From the NCBI GenBank assembly GCA_002372015.1, contig DFIA01000009.1, positions 1-64,000 on the forward strand: a stretch of 64,000 nucleotides of DNA, written 5' to 3'. A program made the translations under genes and the position numbers. Positions 1 through 8,413 of the stretch are shown in pieces. The notes below the pieces were generated by a model. The model had not been told where the DNA came from and made no database searches. It saw only the letters and a list, made by a program, of their open reading frames with translations. Source of the DNA: Bacteroidales bacterium UBA3709 (GTDB lineage: Bacteria > Bacteroidota > Bacteroidia > Bacteroidales > UBA932). Position 1 is the first letter of the stretch, and the number at the start of each line of letters is the position of its first letter.

Positions 1-12
1 GTCTCTTTTTTG

Positions 13-86
13 TAGCGGGACCCAGGATTGAACTTGGGACCTCATGATTATGAATCATGCGCTCTAACCAGCTGAGCTACCGCGCC
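13..86 (-). tRNA. tRNA-Met (anticodon CAT)
   Basis: Read on the minus strand, this 74-nt stretch folds as a cloverleaf: acceptor GGCGCGG, D-stem GCTC/GAGC, anticodon stem CATGA/TCATG around loop TTCATAA (anticodon CAT), and a T-arm with loop TTCAATC. The acceptor contains a C-C mismatch and the T-stem an A-G mismatch, but the other arms are sound. No CCA is encoded. The pattern is elongator-Met-like. A CAT anticodon could also belong to a lysidine-modified tRNA-Ile, which cannot be excluded by eye. Confidence 0.9.
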
Positions 87-93
87 TTCTGTG

Positions 94-164
94 TTGAGAT
101 ACCTGGATTCGAACCAAGACTAAGAGGACCAGAATCTCTTGTGCTACCATTACACCATATCTCA
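94..164 (-). tRNA. tRNA-Gln (anticodon CTG)
   Basis: This 71-nt cloverleaf on the minus strand has acceptor TGAGATA pairing perfectly with TATCTCA, anticodon loop TTCTGGT (anticodon CTG, Gln) and T-loop TTCGAAT. The top pair of the anticodon stem next to the loop is an A-C mismatch. It lies seven bases from the tRNA-Met gene, so the two are probably co-transcribed and processed from one precursor. CCA is not encoded. Confidence 0.92.
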
Positions 165-216
165 ATACACTCCACTATATCTCTACAATGGGAGGGCAAA
201 AGTAAGTAAAATTCCG

Positions 217-729
217 TTATTCGCAAATTTTTTCAGTTAGCACAACAGCATAAACAGCCACTCCTTCTTCCCTCCCTACAAATCCGGCACCCTCCGTAGT
301 AGTAGCTTTGATTGATATGTCTTCTATACTGCAAGAATAACGAATATCTACACTTGAAAGGGTTTGAGCAAGGCTTTCTCTCATTTTCTCTATATATGGA
401 GCCACCTTTGGCTTCTGCAAAAGTATGGTGATATCTGCGTTTACAAGCCTATAGCCTTTTTCCAAAAGCAACTTATAAGATCTTGCAAGCAAAATTTTAC
501 TGTCTATCCCCTTGAACTCAGGGTCTGTATCTGGAAAATGATGTCCTATATCGCCGAGAGAAAGAGACCCTAAAAGTGCATCGCACAAAGCATGAATAAC
601 AACATCACCATCGGAATGAGCAACGCAACCCTTAGTATGGGGTAGTTTTATTCCCCCCAACACAAGCGGCAAGCCAGAAGCTAACAGGTGAACATCATAG
701 CCGTTTCCTATTCTTAATTTACTTTTCAT
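217..729 (-). CDS. ispF: 2-C-methyl-D-erythritol 2,4-cyclodiphosphate synthase (IspF)
   Basis: IspF catalyses the cyclisation step of the non-mevalonate (MEP) isoprenoid pathway, releasing CMP, and works as a cytosolic homotrimer with a zinc site. The 170-residue protein shows the N-terminal signature RIGNGYDVH; Asp12 and His14, with His46 in AHSDGDVVIHAL, correspond to the zinc ligands. The C-terminal TTTEGAGFVGREEG segment is also typical. An ATG 33 nt upstream (762) would add 11 residues not found in the family. The start at 729 fits the usual length (about 160) and a TAATTTTG element that ends 6 nt before it. IspD of the same pathway is at 51.6 kb, so the two are not fused here. Confidence 0.95.
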   Translation of the reverse strand: MKSKLRIGNGYDVHLLASGLPLVLGGIKLPHTKGCVAHSDGDVVIHALCDALLGSLSLGDIGHHFPDTDPEFKGIDSKILLARSYKLLLEKGYRLVNADITILLQKPKVAPYIEKMRESLAQTLSSVDIRYSCSIEDISIKATTTEGAGFVGREEGVAVYAVVLTEKICE

Positions 730-735
730 ACCATG

Positions 736-743
736 CAAAATTA
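736..743 (-). promoter_or_regulatory. Putative -7 promoter element upstream of ispF
   Basis: TAATTTTG on the minus strand matches the Bacteroidetes -7 consensus TAnnTTTG. It lies 6 nt before the chosen ispF start, implying a nearly leaderless transcript and excluding the upstream ATG at 762. No clear -33 TTTG is visible at the expected distance, so this is tentative. Confidence 0.3.
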
Positions 744-789
744 GTATTTTACTTTTATTCATAATTAAGATATTTACGCTTAAATTCCT

Positions 790-797
790 TATATTTG
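790..797 (+). promoter_or_regulatory. Putative -7 promoter element for the mutL operon
   Basis: TATATTTG matches TAnnTTTG and lies 27 nt upstream of the ATG at 825. It is the only such element between the divergent ispF gene and the plus-strand operon. The -33 box is not obvious. Confidence 0.35.
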
Positions 798-824
798 ACA
801 GATAGATAAAGAAAGTTATTGATT

Positions 825-1139
825 ATGGGTATAAAGTTTTTTCATTTGCCATCGCACAGAGTATTTGACTATCCGGCTCGGCACTACGATAAAGAACTGG
901 AAAAGTTCGACAAGATAAACGCAGAGGCTAAAGCTATACAGGAAGGGGATGAATATGTCCCAGGCTCCATTGTAGCCAAGGGTTTCAGAAAATCTAACAG
1001 AACCCTCAAACGCAAGGAAGGCGGATATGGAAAGGGAAAGAGGTTGATTGTTTATGCCATAATAGCCCTCATTCTTATAGCCCTACTTTATCTGACAAAG
1101 GCACTATCTTTATTGTTTCAGGCCTATCAGGTAAAATAA
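825..1139 (+). CDS. Conserved small membrane protein of unknown function
   Basis: This 104-residue protein has a charged, soluble N-terminal part (FFHLPSHRVFDYPARHYD near the start) and a Lys/Arg-rich linker around residues 60-73. A single hydrophobic helix follows at roughly residues 75-97, so it is likely a C-terminally anchored inner-membrane protein. I recognise it only as the kind of short protein found beside mutL in Bacteroidales. No catalytic motif is visible. It sits 14 nt before mutL and is probably co-transcribed with it. The ATG at 825 is preferred to an in-frame TTG at 819. Confidence 0.75.
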   Translation: MGIKFFHLPSHRVFDYPARHYDKELEKFDKINAEAKAIQEGDEYVPGSIVAKGFRKSNRTLKRKEGGYGKGKRLIVYAIIALILIALLYLTKALSLLFQAYQVK

Positions 1140-1153
1140 TAACTCCGCAAACA

Positions 1154-2944
1154 ATGTTAAAGGTTCTACCCGAACATATCTATAATTTAATTGCTGCCGG
1201 GGAGGTGATTCAAAGACCCTCTTCCGTTGTTAAGGAATTGTTGGAGAATTCGGTTGATGCCAATGCCACATCAATAATGCTCGTGATTGGAGACTATGGC
1301 AAAACGCTGATACAAGTTATAGACGATGGTTGCGGAATGGATAGGAAAGAGGCAGAACTCTGTTTTCTGTCTCATGCCACCTCAAAGATAGATAGTGTTG
1401 ACGACCTGCAAAATCTTACAACTTTTGGATTCAGGGGAGAGGCCTTAGCCTCAATAGCAGCCTGCTCAGATGTTACCATGAAAACCAGAAAGAGCGGCGA
1501 ACAAACAGGTACTCAGGTTCATATATCGGGAGGGAAAATAGTTGAAGTTTCTGAAATAGCCTGCCCGCAGGGATGCAATACCGCAGTTCGCAATCTGTTT
1601 TTTAACATACCGGCCAGAAGAAAATTCCTTAAATCAGATAACAGCGAATACAGGATGATTGTGGCTGAATTCATAAGGGTAGCCCTCACTCGCCTGGATA
1701 TAGAGTTTAAGCTGATTTCTAACTCTAAGGAAGCAATAACGCTCCCTAAGAACAGAAACCTAAAGCAAAGGGTTACAGATCTTTTTGGTTCTGCAATAAG
1801 CAAACAACTTATTGATATAGGCGTAGATACAACTGTTGTTAAGCTGTCTGGAATAATAGGCACCCCACAAAGCGCAAAAAAAACACAGCAAAACACATAT
1901 TTCTTTGTAAATGGCAGATTTTTCCGCTCTCCAATATTGCATAAAGCTGTAACGAAAGGATATTCCAGCCTAATTGCAGAAGGCAACACCCCACACTATT
2001 TCATATTTTTGGAAGTTCCGCCTCAGGAATTAGATGTGAATATCAGCCCCTCTAAAACAGAAATCAAACTCGAAAATGAACAAGTTATCTTTCAGATAAT
2101 AGAGGCTGCTGTTAAAGAGGCTATAGGCAAGAATTCTTTTGTTCCTTCCATAGACTTTGAAACAGATGGCGTTCCTATAGAAATTACATCGGGAGACGGC
2201 TTTACGCTAACGCAGGAAGAAAAACAAAGAATGCGCACAGAGGGTCTGAGACCTCCTAAGATAAACTATAACCCACTATTCAATCCTTTTGAAGAACAGG
2301 GAGCGCAAGATGGCCAAAATATGCAGAGCGAGTACAAAACAGTACCAAGTTCTATGAACAGCCTGCTTATGGAAGAGGCTCCTCAAAAAACAGCTATTCA
2401 AATAGATAAAAACATTGTAAGTATTCCAGACAATAAAGGAGGCTTACTGGTTGTAAATATAGCTCGTGCAAGGCAAAGAATTTTCTACGAAAAATATCTG
2501 AAAGCTCTCTCTAACAAAGAAACACGCATTCAGGAAGAACTTTTTCCAAAAACCGTCAGCCTACATCATGCCTCATTTACAACCCTAATGAACAACATAG
2601 ACAAGGTGCGCAGCTTAGGATTTGAAATCCGCCAATTCGGCAAAGACTGCATAGTTGTAAGCGGAACTCCGGCCGATTTTAGGGGAGAACTTTTCTCCGT
2701 AGAAGAATGCATAGAAGATATTGCGCAATACATAGAAGAGGGCAACGAGTCTGAACTATTTTCCAAGGCTGCCCTAAATGTTGTGCGCCATTCAAACTTT
2801 TCTTATACAGCAGAAATCTCTGAAAAAGAAGCCTTAACGGTTATAGAGCAACTGTTCCTATGCAAAGAGCCTGCAACTTCTCCTACGGGAGGATATACTT
2901 TTTTTAGATTAACGGCAGACGAAATAAAGCACAAATTATCATGA
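1154..2944 (+). CDS. mutL: DNA mismatch repair protein MutL
   Basis: MutL couples mismatch recognition by MutS to strand removal. The N-terminal GHKL ATPase is intact: ELLENSVDAN (about 28-37), DDGCGM (58-63) and FGFRGEAL (92-99). A variable Pro/Gln-rich linker (about 340-420) and a C-terminal dimerisation domain follow. In that domain the endonuclease signature DQHAxxExxxxE is replaced by NIARARQRIFYE, and the late CPHGRP motif appears as TSPTGGY, so metal-dependent nicking may be lost. The 596-aa length is normal. The stop overlaps the next start by 4 nt (ATGA), indicating translational coupling with the rhomboid gene. Confidence 0.95.
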   Translation: MLKVLPEHIYNLIAAGEVIQRPSSVVKELLENSVDANATSIMLVIGDYGKTLIQVIDDGCGMDRKEAELCFLSHATSKIDSVDDLQNLTTFGFRGEALASIAACSDVTMKTRKSGEQTGTQVHISGGKIVEVSEIACPQGCNTAVRNLFFNIPARRKFLKSDNSEYRMIVAEFIRVALTRLDIEFKLISNSKEAITLPKNRNLKQRVTDLFGSAISKQLIDIGVDTTVVKLSGIIGTPQSAKKTQQNTYFFVNGRFFRSPILHKAVTKGYSSLIAEGNTPHYFIFLEVPPQELDVNISPSKTEIKLENEQVIFQIIEAAVKEAIGKNSFVPSIDFETDGVPIEITSGDGFTLTQEEKQRMRTEGLRPPKINYNPLFNPFEEQGAQDGQNMQSEYKTVPSSMNSLLMEEAPQKTAIQIDKNIVSIPDNKGGLLVVNIARARQRIFYEKYLKALSNKETRIQEELFPKTVSLHHASFTTLMNNIDKVRSLGFEIRQFGKDCIVVSGTPADFRGELFSVEECIEDIAQYIEEGNESELFSKAALNVVRHSNFSYTAEISEKEALTVIEQLFLCKEPATSPTGGYTFFRLTADEIKHKLS

Positions 2945-3549
2945 GAAATTTACCTCCGGCTATAAAGCATATAATTCTCATAAACATAATAATGTTTGTG
3001 GCAACTCTCCTCATTGGGGATAAAATGTACGAAATGTTTGCCCTCTTTCCTTTAGGCACATATTTCTTTAAGCCATATCAATTTATTACTCACATGTTTA
3101 TGCATGGTGGCTTCTGGCATATATTCTTTAACATGTACTCTCTGTTCTTCTTTGGCATAGCACTTGAAAGAGTATGGGGAAGTAAGAAATTCCTGCTTTA
3201 CTACTTTGTAACAGGTTTAGGAGCAGCTGCTTGCCATCTTGCCGTAATGTATCTGCAGGGAGTAGATTTGAATATACCTACGGTTGGGGCTTCCGGAGCT
3301 GTTTATGGGGTTTTATTAGGCTATGGAATGTTGTTCCCAAATAATCGGATAACCATGATATTTCCCATCCCGATAACGCTTAAAGCAAAGTGGTTTGTGC
3401 TTATTTTCGGGGCAATAGAGCTACTTACAGGCTTCCTCGATACAGGCAGTGGAATAGCTCACTTCGCTCATTTAGGAGGTATGTTATTCGGTCTGATACT
3501 GCTTCTTATTTGGAGAAAGAAAAATAAAATGTACCAATGGGTAGAATAG
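2941..3549 (+). CDS. Rhomboid family intramembrane serine protease
   Basis: Rhomboids cleave transmembrane helices of substrate proteins within the inner membrane. The 202-residue protein has about six hydrophobic segments and the catalytic dyad signature: GASGAVYG with nucleophile Ser118, and HFAHLGG with His177. The L1-loop region WG..K and the HMFMHGG.WHIFFN segment (about 51-65) are also typical. It overlaps mutL by 4 nt and the next gene by 13 nt, so it belongs to a tightly packed operon. The substrate is unknown. Confidence 0.93.
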   Translation: MRNLPPAIKHIILINIIMFVATLLIGDKMYEMFALFPLGTYFFKPYQFITHMFMHGGFWHIFFNMYSLFFFGIALERVWGSKKFLLYYFVTGLGAAACHLAVMYLQGVDLNIPTVGASGAVYGVLLGYGMLFPNNRITMIFPIPITLKAKWFVLIFGAIELLTGFLDTGSGIAHFAHLGGMLFGLILLLIWRKKNKMYQWVE

Positions 3550-4649
3550 GCGTAAGAAAAAAGAAGAAATTCAGAACTTTCATCGGGATAACATTCAGAT
3601 TAGGTCTGATAGTGGCTGCCTTGTGCCTGTTTATATCGTATATTTCTTCTTATATAGATCCCTCCAGATTTTCGGTGCCTTTTTTCTTTGGGCTATACTT
3701 TATTCCGATATTAGCCGTTAATTTACTGCTTTTTATAGTAGCTCTTTTACTTCGCAGCAAGAGTGCCTGGATTCCTTTTATAGCAATTTTGCCCACAATG
3801 CTGTTTGCAGAAAGATTCTATAAATTCGGCAGCAGCAAGGCAGATGTAAAAGATGCCAACATTGTAAAAATAGAAACTTACAATGTTGGAAAGTTCTATC
3901 TGTCTAAAGAAAAACTAAGTATTCCCGAAGCCTTAAATGGCGTTGTTAGTCAAATAAAAGAATCTCAGCCAGATATAGTTTGTTTGCAGGAAGTGTTTTT
4001 TCAGAATGTTGATGTTATTGCAAAAATATTTCCCGATTATAAGTACCAAACACACCACCTCTTTATTTATGGCCGAGGCAATGTAAGCGGCAACCTAATT
4101 CTCAGTAAATACGAAATTATACATGGAGAGGTGATAAATTTCAAACACAGCACCAACCTCTCTTTATGCGCAGATATAGTAATACACAAAGACACTATCA
4201 GAGTTTACAACAATCACTTAGAATCCAACGCAATATCGCCAACTACGCTTATCAAGAACATAAGAGAGAACAAAACAAACTCAAAAGTATTGAGCGAAGA
4301 AATAATTAACGTACATTCGAAGTTAAGCACCACAGGAAAACGAAGAGCTAAACAAGTGGAGGCTGTTCTTAAAAACATCCAACACAGCCCCTACCCTGCC
4401 ATTATCTGCGGCGATTTGAACGATATTCCAATGTCTTATACATATCATAAGCTTTATACCGGCAACAAAGATACCTTTAGAGAAAGCGGCAAAGGTTTTT
4501 CTGCAACCTACTCAATGGCATGGCCGCTATTGCGAATAGATTATGTGTTTATACCACAGCACTTTATAAGCGTTAGCCACACAACCGTAAAATGTAATTA
4601 CTCAGATCATTATCCGGTAATAGCAGAGTTTGCCATACCAATCCAATAG
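3537..4649 (+). CDS. Membrane-anchored endonuclease/exonuclease/phosphatase (EEP) family protein
   Basis: The N-terminal ~95 residues contain about three hydrophobic helices and the rest is an EEP fold. Its motifs are NVGKFYL, CLQEV (metal-binding Glu), NHLES, GDLNDIP and SDHYPVIAEF near the C-terminus (the catalytic Asp-His). Enzymes of this superfamily hydrolyse phosphodiester or phosphomonoester bonds. The real substrate here (nucleic acid, phospholipid or inositol phosphate) cannot be told. The 370-residue length and TM-EEP layout match a Bacteroidetes group usually annotated only as EEP family protein. It overlaps the rhomboid gene by 13 nt. Confidence 0.88.
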   Translation: MGRIGVRKKKKFRTFIGITFRLGLIVAALCLFISYISSYIDPSRFSVPFFFGLYFIPILAVNLLLFIVALLLRSKSAWIPFIAILPTMLFAERFYKFGSSKADVKDANIVKIETYNVGKFYLSKEKLSIPEALNGVVSQIKESQPDIVCLQEVFFQNVDVIAKIFPDYKYQTHHLFIYGRGNVSGNLILSKYEIIHGEVINFKHSTNLSLCADIVIHKDTIRVYNNHLESNAISPTTLIKNIRENKTNSKVLSEEIINVHSKLSTTGKRRAKQVEAVLKNIQHSPYPAIICGDLNDIPMSYTYHKLYTGNKDTFRESGKGFSATYSMAWPLLRIDYVFIPQHFISVSHTTVKCNYSDHYPVIAEFAIPIQ

Positions 4650-4680
4650 CATATATTAAATTTTGCAAGGCATATATACT

Positions 4681-5283
4681 ATGAGCAAGAAACATTCTTA
4701 TATAATGAATCCTAAAATGGAAGCTCAAATAAATAACGCTGTTAAAGTGCTGAAAAACGGCGGCATTATAATATATCCTACTGATACAATATGGGGCATA
4801 GGCTGCGATGCTACAAATCCCGATGCCGTATCAAAAGTTTTCGGCATTAAACAAAGACAAGAAAGCAAGAGCCTTGTAACCCTTGTGGCTAATCTCGATA
4901 TGCTTGCAAGATATGTAAAAGAAATTCCTCAAACAGCCTTAGATCTGATAGAGGTGAACGATGCCCCTATGACCATAATCTACCCAGAAGCTATATATTT
5001 GGCTGCCAATGTAATATCTGAAGATGGAAGTGCTGCTATAAGAATCCCCATGAGCAACTTTTGCCAGCAACTTTGCTTTCACTTCCGCAAGCCGATAGTT
5101 TCTACATCTGCCAATATATCCGGAGAGAATCCGCCAAAAAGCTTCAAAGATATTCCACAGCAGATAAAAGATGCAGCAGACTATATAGTACACCCTTCTA
5201 TGGAAGAAAAAACTGCCACACACAAAGCTTCTCAGATTATCAAACTAAGTGCTAACGGCCACATAGAAATTATCAGGAAATAA
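4681..5283 (+). CDS. tsaC: L-threonylcarbamoyladenylate synthase (TsaC/Sua5, YrdC domain)
   Basis: This enzyme makes threonylcarbamoyl-AMP from threonine, bicarbonate and ATP, the first step in t6A modification of ANN-decoding tRNAs. The 200-residue product is a single YrdC domain: GGIIIYPTDTIWGIGCDA near the start, KQRQESKSL, and STSANISGE at about 140. There is no Sua5 C-terminal extension. A TTG-initiated frame could begin at 4663, but the ATG at 4681 is the better start. It is the last gene of the mutL run. TsaE, which acts in the next step, is at 7.8 kb. Confidence 0.92.
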   Translation: MSKKHSYIMNPKMEAQINNAVKVLKNGGIIIYPTDTIWGIGCDATNPDAVSKVFGIKQRQESKSLVTLVANLDMLARYVKEIPQTALDLIEVNDAPMTIIYPEAIYLAANVISEDGSAAIRIPMSNFCQQLCFHFRKPIVSTSANISGENPPKSFKDIPQQIKDAADYIVHPSMEEKTATHKASQIIKLSANGHIEIIRK

Positions 5284-5290
5284 GGGGTTT

Positions 5291-5317
5291 CAAGGTAGCA
5301 GAAGCTTTCTAACCTTG
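5291..5317. terminator. Possible bidirectional hairpin between tsaC and rsmE
   Basis: CAAGGTAG and CTAACCTTG form an imperfect stem (one bulged base) around a loop of about 10 nt, between two convergent genes; the distal arm enters the 3' end of rsmE. There is no long T-tract, so termination is only plausible. Confidence 0.35.
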
Positions 5318-6166
5318 CAGCATACCAAAGTAAATTTCACTCACACAAGACAGGGCGGCTGTTTCTACCCTCAATCGGGACGGGCCAAGCGTTACCGGTA
5401 AAAAGCCGCAATCACCGGCCAACTCTATCTCCCGCTTAGAAAAATCTCCCTCCGGCCCTACCATAAGTACAACATTTATAGCGCTTTGTAGCTCCACACC
5501 ATGCTCTTTGGAGGAGCTCACACGCAAACATTTTTCTGAATGTTCTGCCAGATACTGACGAATTGTTTTCTTATTACCTTCTTCACAGTGGGCAATAAGC
5601 TTTATTATATTACCTCCCCTTTTATCTGCAAGAAATTCTGATATCGAAACAGGATCTTCTACCTTAGGCAGATAAGATTTTAGACTCTGTTTTGTGGCTG
5701 CAAGAACAAGTGCTTCCAACCTCTCCTTTTTTATGGATGTTCTTATAGAATGTTCTGAAATAAGCGGCACTATAACATCCACCCCAAGTTCTGTAGCCTT
5801 TTCAACAAACCACTCGTAGCGATCCATATTCTTTGTAGGACAAACAGCCATAACAAGATGATAGTTACGCCTGCCTACCCCCACACTCTTTTCTACAATT
5901 TTTGAGTACACTTTAGCCTCACCTTTTTTGGAAAGTTCTACACTTTCTATGCAGCAACGGTATAGCCCACCTTCTCCATCGATGATAAAAATTTCGTCTC
6001 CAACCTTGTGTCGCAGAACCCTTGCACAGTGATCGGCCTCGCTATCGCTAAGAACCACAGATACGGCAGAACTATACTCTTCCGCTTTTCTCTGCTGCCC
6101 ACCATACCCTAACAAGTTCCTGCCTTTACCAGAACACTCAAAATCCGTTGAATAAAAAAGTTCCAT
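5309..6166 (-). CDS. rsmE: 16S rRNA (uracil-1498-N3)-methyltransferase RsmE
   Basis: RsmE methylates U1498 of 16S rRNA using S-adenosylmethionine. The SPOUT trefoil-knot motifs are clear: MVGPEGDFS and LGPSRLRVETAAL near the C-terminus. The PUA-like N-terminal domain carries the usual HCARVLRHKVGDEI segment. At 285 residues it is longer than the common ~240, owing to an extra ~25-residue stretch between the usual start (MELFYSTDF) and the PUA domain and to a longer loop before the knot. It is transcribed divergently from the acyltransferase gene. Confidence 0.93.
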   Translation of the reverse strand: MELFYSTDFECSGKGRNLLGYGGQQRKAEEYSSAVSVVLSDSEADHCARVLRHKVGDEIFIIDGEGGLYRCCIESVELSKKGEAKVYSKIVEKSVGVGRRNYHLVMAVCPTKNMDRYEWFVEKATELGVDVIVPLISEHSIRTSIKKERLEALVLAATKQSLKSYLPKVEDPVSISEFLADKRGGNIIKLIAHCEEGNKKTIRQYLAEHSEKCLRVSSSKEHGVELQSAINVVLMVGPEGDFSKREIELAGDCGFLPVTLGPSRLRVETAALSCVSEIYFGMLQG

Positions 6167-6378
6167 ATCCGCTATGTTTGATGCGCAAAATTAGGCATCT
6201 ATTTTCATTCAACAACTCAAATCATATTTAATGTGTAAAATTTGCGGTTATTTGCACAACTATAGCAGGAGTCTCCTGCACAACTAACAGAAAATCGTTA
6301 TTTTTGCCTTGGCAGAACGCTGCCACCCAAAACAACGCCTGCCTTTAAATTCTGACAATAAACATAATAAGCTGCAAT

Positions 6379-7641
6379 ATGGTACAAACTAAAAGCAATC
6401 GCTATGTAGCCTTAGATGTTCTAAGGGGCATGACAGTTGCAGGCATGATTCTGGTAAACAATCCCGGTAGTTGGGCGCATGTCTTCAAACCTCTAAAACA
6501 CGCTGCTTGGGCCGGCTGCACTCCTACAGACTTAGTGTTTCCATTTTTTCTTTTTGTGGTTGGAGCCGCCATGGCGTTTTCTTTTGCAAAATATGGAGAA
6601 AGCCTCACGGGTGCCAGCATAAAAAAACTGCTGATTAGAGGTGGTCTTATCTTTCTCGTTGGCTTGGCTCTCAATGCATTCCCTTTTATTAAACTTCCTA
6701 TGAATCCCGACCACGGATTCTGGTGGAATGTAGCTGAAAAGTTTCGGAATCTCAGGATATTTGGAGTTCTGCAAAGAATTGCATTGTGCTATATACTCGG
6801 CGGATTTTTAGCTCTATGGCTGAAAAAGCCTAAGAAAATTGTGAGTATTATGGTAGTATTGGCCCTTCTGGAAGTATTGGTGCTCTGGCTGCTGCGCGAT
6901 GGCGAAGGGGCTTTTCTATTTGGCCAAACCGTTAAAGACACAATGGCCGGAAGAGCCTCAGGTGCCTTTGATGTAAGTTTCTTCAACGCCCTTGGTATGA
7001 ATGGAGAAAACCATGTGTATCACGGCGAGGGCTTTGCTTTTGACCCTGAAGGATTGATAGGAGTTCTTTCCGGCAGCTGCACGGTACTACTCGGATTTCT
7101 CATAGGCAACATCTGCCGCACAACAGAGAATAAAATAGAGGCAGTTGCAAAACTCTTTGTCGTTGGCATGCTTTGCCTTGGTTTAGGCATGATAGCAAGT
7201 ATATGGTTGCCAATAGTTAAAAAAATCTGGACAGGGTCTTATGTACTATATGCAGGAGGATGGGCCATACTAATGCTCGGCTTCTTTGCCTACTTTATAG
7301 ACGTAAAAGGCAAGACCAAGATATTTACACCATTCAAAGCCCTCGGAATGAACCCGCTGTTTGCTTTTGTAATGGCAGGCTTATTTGCTAAAGTTCTCGG
7401 ACAAATTATCAAGTGGAAAGTTCCTGTACTTAATAACGATGGCACCATGGGCGAAAAAAGCTATTCTGTTTTGAGTTGGTTCTATCAGAACGTCTGCTGC
7501 CCTATATTCCGTTCAGACTTTTTTGGCGGCAACAACGGCAACAATGAGTTTGCATCGCTGACATTTGCCATAACTTATGTAATAGTATTTACGCTAATGG
7601 CATACGCCCTATATCGTAAGAAGATTGTGATAAAGTTATAG
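6379..7641 (+). CDS. DUF5009 / heparan-alpha-glucosaminide N-acetyltransferase-like membrane protein
   Basis: This 420-residue polytopic protein has about ten membrane helices. It begins with the family signature RYVALDVLRGMTVAGM, then TPTDLVFPFFLFVVGA and FDPEGLIGVLSG. The family includes eukaryotic HGSNAT and bacterial NagX-like proteins, which are thought to move acetyl groups across membranes to amino sugars. In Bacteroidales such genes often accompany amino-sugar or glycan metabolism, but no glycan genes lie next to this one. The exact substrate is unknown. It is flanked by rsmE (divergent) and tsaE (same strand, about 170 nt away). Confidence 0.82.
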   Translation: MVQTKSNRYVALDVLRGMTVAGMILVNNPGSWAHVFKPLKHAAWAGCTPTDLVFPFFLFVVGAAMAFSFAKYGESLTGASIKKLLIRGGLIFLVGLALNAFPFIKLPMNPDHGFWWNVAEKFRNLRIFGVLQRIALCYILGGFLALWLKKPKKIVSIMVVLALLEVLVLWLLRDGEGAFLFGQTVKDTMAGRASGAFDVSFFNALGMNGENHVYHGEGFAFDPEGLIGVLSGSCTVLLGFLIGNICRTTENKIEAVAKLFVVGMLCLGLGMIASIWLPIVKKIWTGSYVLYAGGWAILMLGFFAYFIDVKGKTKIFTPFKALGMNPLFAFVMAGLFAKVLGQIIKWKVPVLNNDGTMGEKSYSVLSWFYQNVCCPIFRSDFFGGNNGNNEFASLTFAITYVIVFTLMAYALYRKKIVIKL

Positions 7642-7813
7642 CCGGCAACATCCACATACTCAAAGAAGAAGATATGTAAGGAACAATAATAAGATGAAAG
7701 ATACTTTCATCTTTGGAAGCATGATTTGGTACGAAAAAAAGATAGTAATTAGCATATAAATTAGGCTTAAACAGTATTCAGCAATGCAGTATTGGACCAT
7801 CAAAAAGAAAGAT

Positions 7814-8314
7814 ATGAAAACCATTCTTAAATGGGAAGATATAGTGGTAGATGACGGACGGCGTAAACCATTAAAGACTTTTACAATAGGAAGTCTTGAA
7901 GAGATAGAACAGGTGGCAGAAGAATTTATCAAGTTTATCTCTGAGTCTAAAAACATTCAGAGTAACATCTTTGCTTTCTATGGCAAGATGGGGGCCGGCA
8001 AAACCACCTTCATCAAAGCAATTTGCAAAGTCTTAGGCGTTTCAGATACTGTAAACAGTCCCACCTTCACCATAATCAACGAATACAGAAGTGCAAAGGG
8101 CTTTCCAATCTATCACTTTGATTTCTACCGCATAAACAAGCTGCAAGAGGCATACGACATTGGAACCGAAGATTACTTTGCAGGAGATGGCCTCTGCCTG
8201 ATAGAATGGCCAGAAAAAATTGCAGAAATACTCCCGCAAGACTGCATAAGCGTTTCCATTACAACCAACGAAGATCTTTCTCGTAGTGTACAAATTTTCT
8301 CGCCGAAAATGTGA
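7814..8314 (+). CDS. tsaE: tRNA threonylcarbamoyladenosine biosynthesis ATPase TsaE
   Basis: TsaE is the P-loop ATPase that works with TsaD and TsaB to transfer threonylcarbamoyl to A37 of tRNA. Visible motifs are GKMGAGKTTF (Walker A), NSPTFTIINEY and LIEWPEKI. An earlier in-frame ATG at 7784 would add ten residues; both starts give a protein longer than the usual ~140-150 because of an N-terminal extension. The last codons (SPKM and the TGA) fall inside the first of the four repeats leading to the next gene. The native C-terminus may therefore have been altered by insertion of that element. Confidence 0.9.
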   Translation: MKTILKWEDIVVDDGRRKPLKTFTIGSLEEIEQVAEEFIKFISESKNIQSNIFAFYGKMGAGKTTFIKAICKVLGVSDTVNSPTFTIINEYRSAKGFPIYHFDFYRINKLQEAYDIGTEDYFAGDGLCLIEWPEKIAEILPQDCISVSITTNEDLSRSVQIFSPKM

Positions 8315-8412
8315 TTTTCGAGCACTTTTTATCCGATTTTGTGATTTTTCAGCCAAAAAACACTCCGAAAATGTGATTTTTTGCTTATTTTTATAGCCGA
8401 AAATGTGATTAA
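8303..8412 (+). repeat. Four imperfect 16-bp direct repeats (consensus CCGAAAATGTGATTTT)
   Basis: Copies start at 8303, 8333, 8365 and 8397, giving periods of 30, 32 and 32 bp. Copies 1 and 3 are identical, copy 2 reads CCGATTTTGTGATTTT, and copy 4 ends TAA instead of TTT just before the ATPase start codon. The first copy supplies the tsaE stop codon. The spacers are unrelated A/T-rich sequence. The three-helical-turn spacing would put a bound protein on one face of the DNA, so these could be operator sites. They could equally be part of the insertion that brought the ATPase gene. Confidence 0.85.
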
Positions 8413-8413
8413 A

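Noticed and set aside
217..729. Bifunctional IspDF fusion
   Set aside because: IspF and IspD are separate full-length genes 51 kb apart in this window.
8303..8412. CRISPR-like array of short repeats
   Set aside because: The repeats are only 16 bp with spacers of 14-16 bp, copies diverge, and no cas gene is present.
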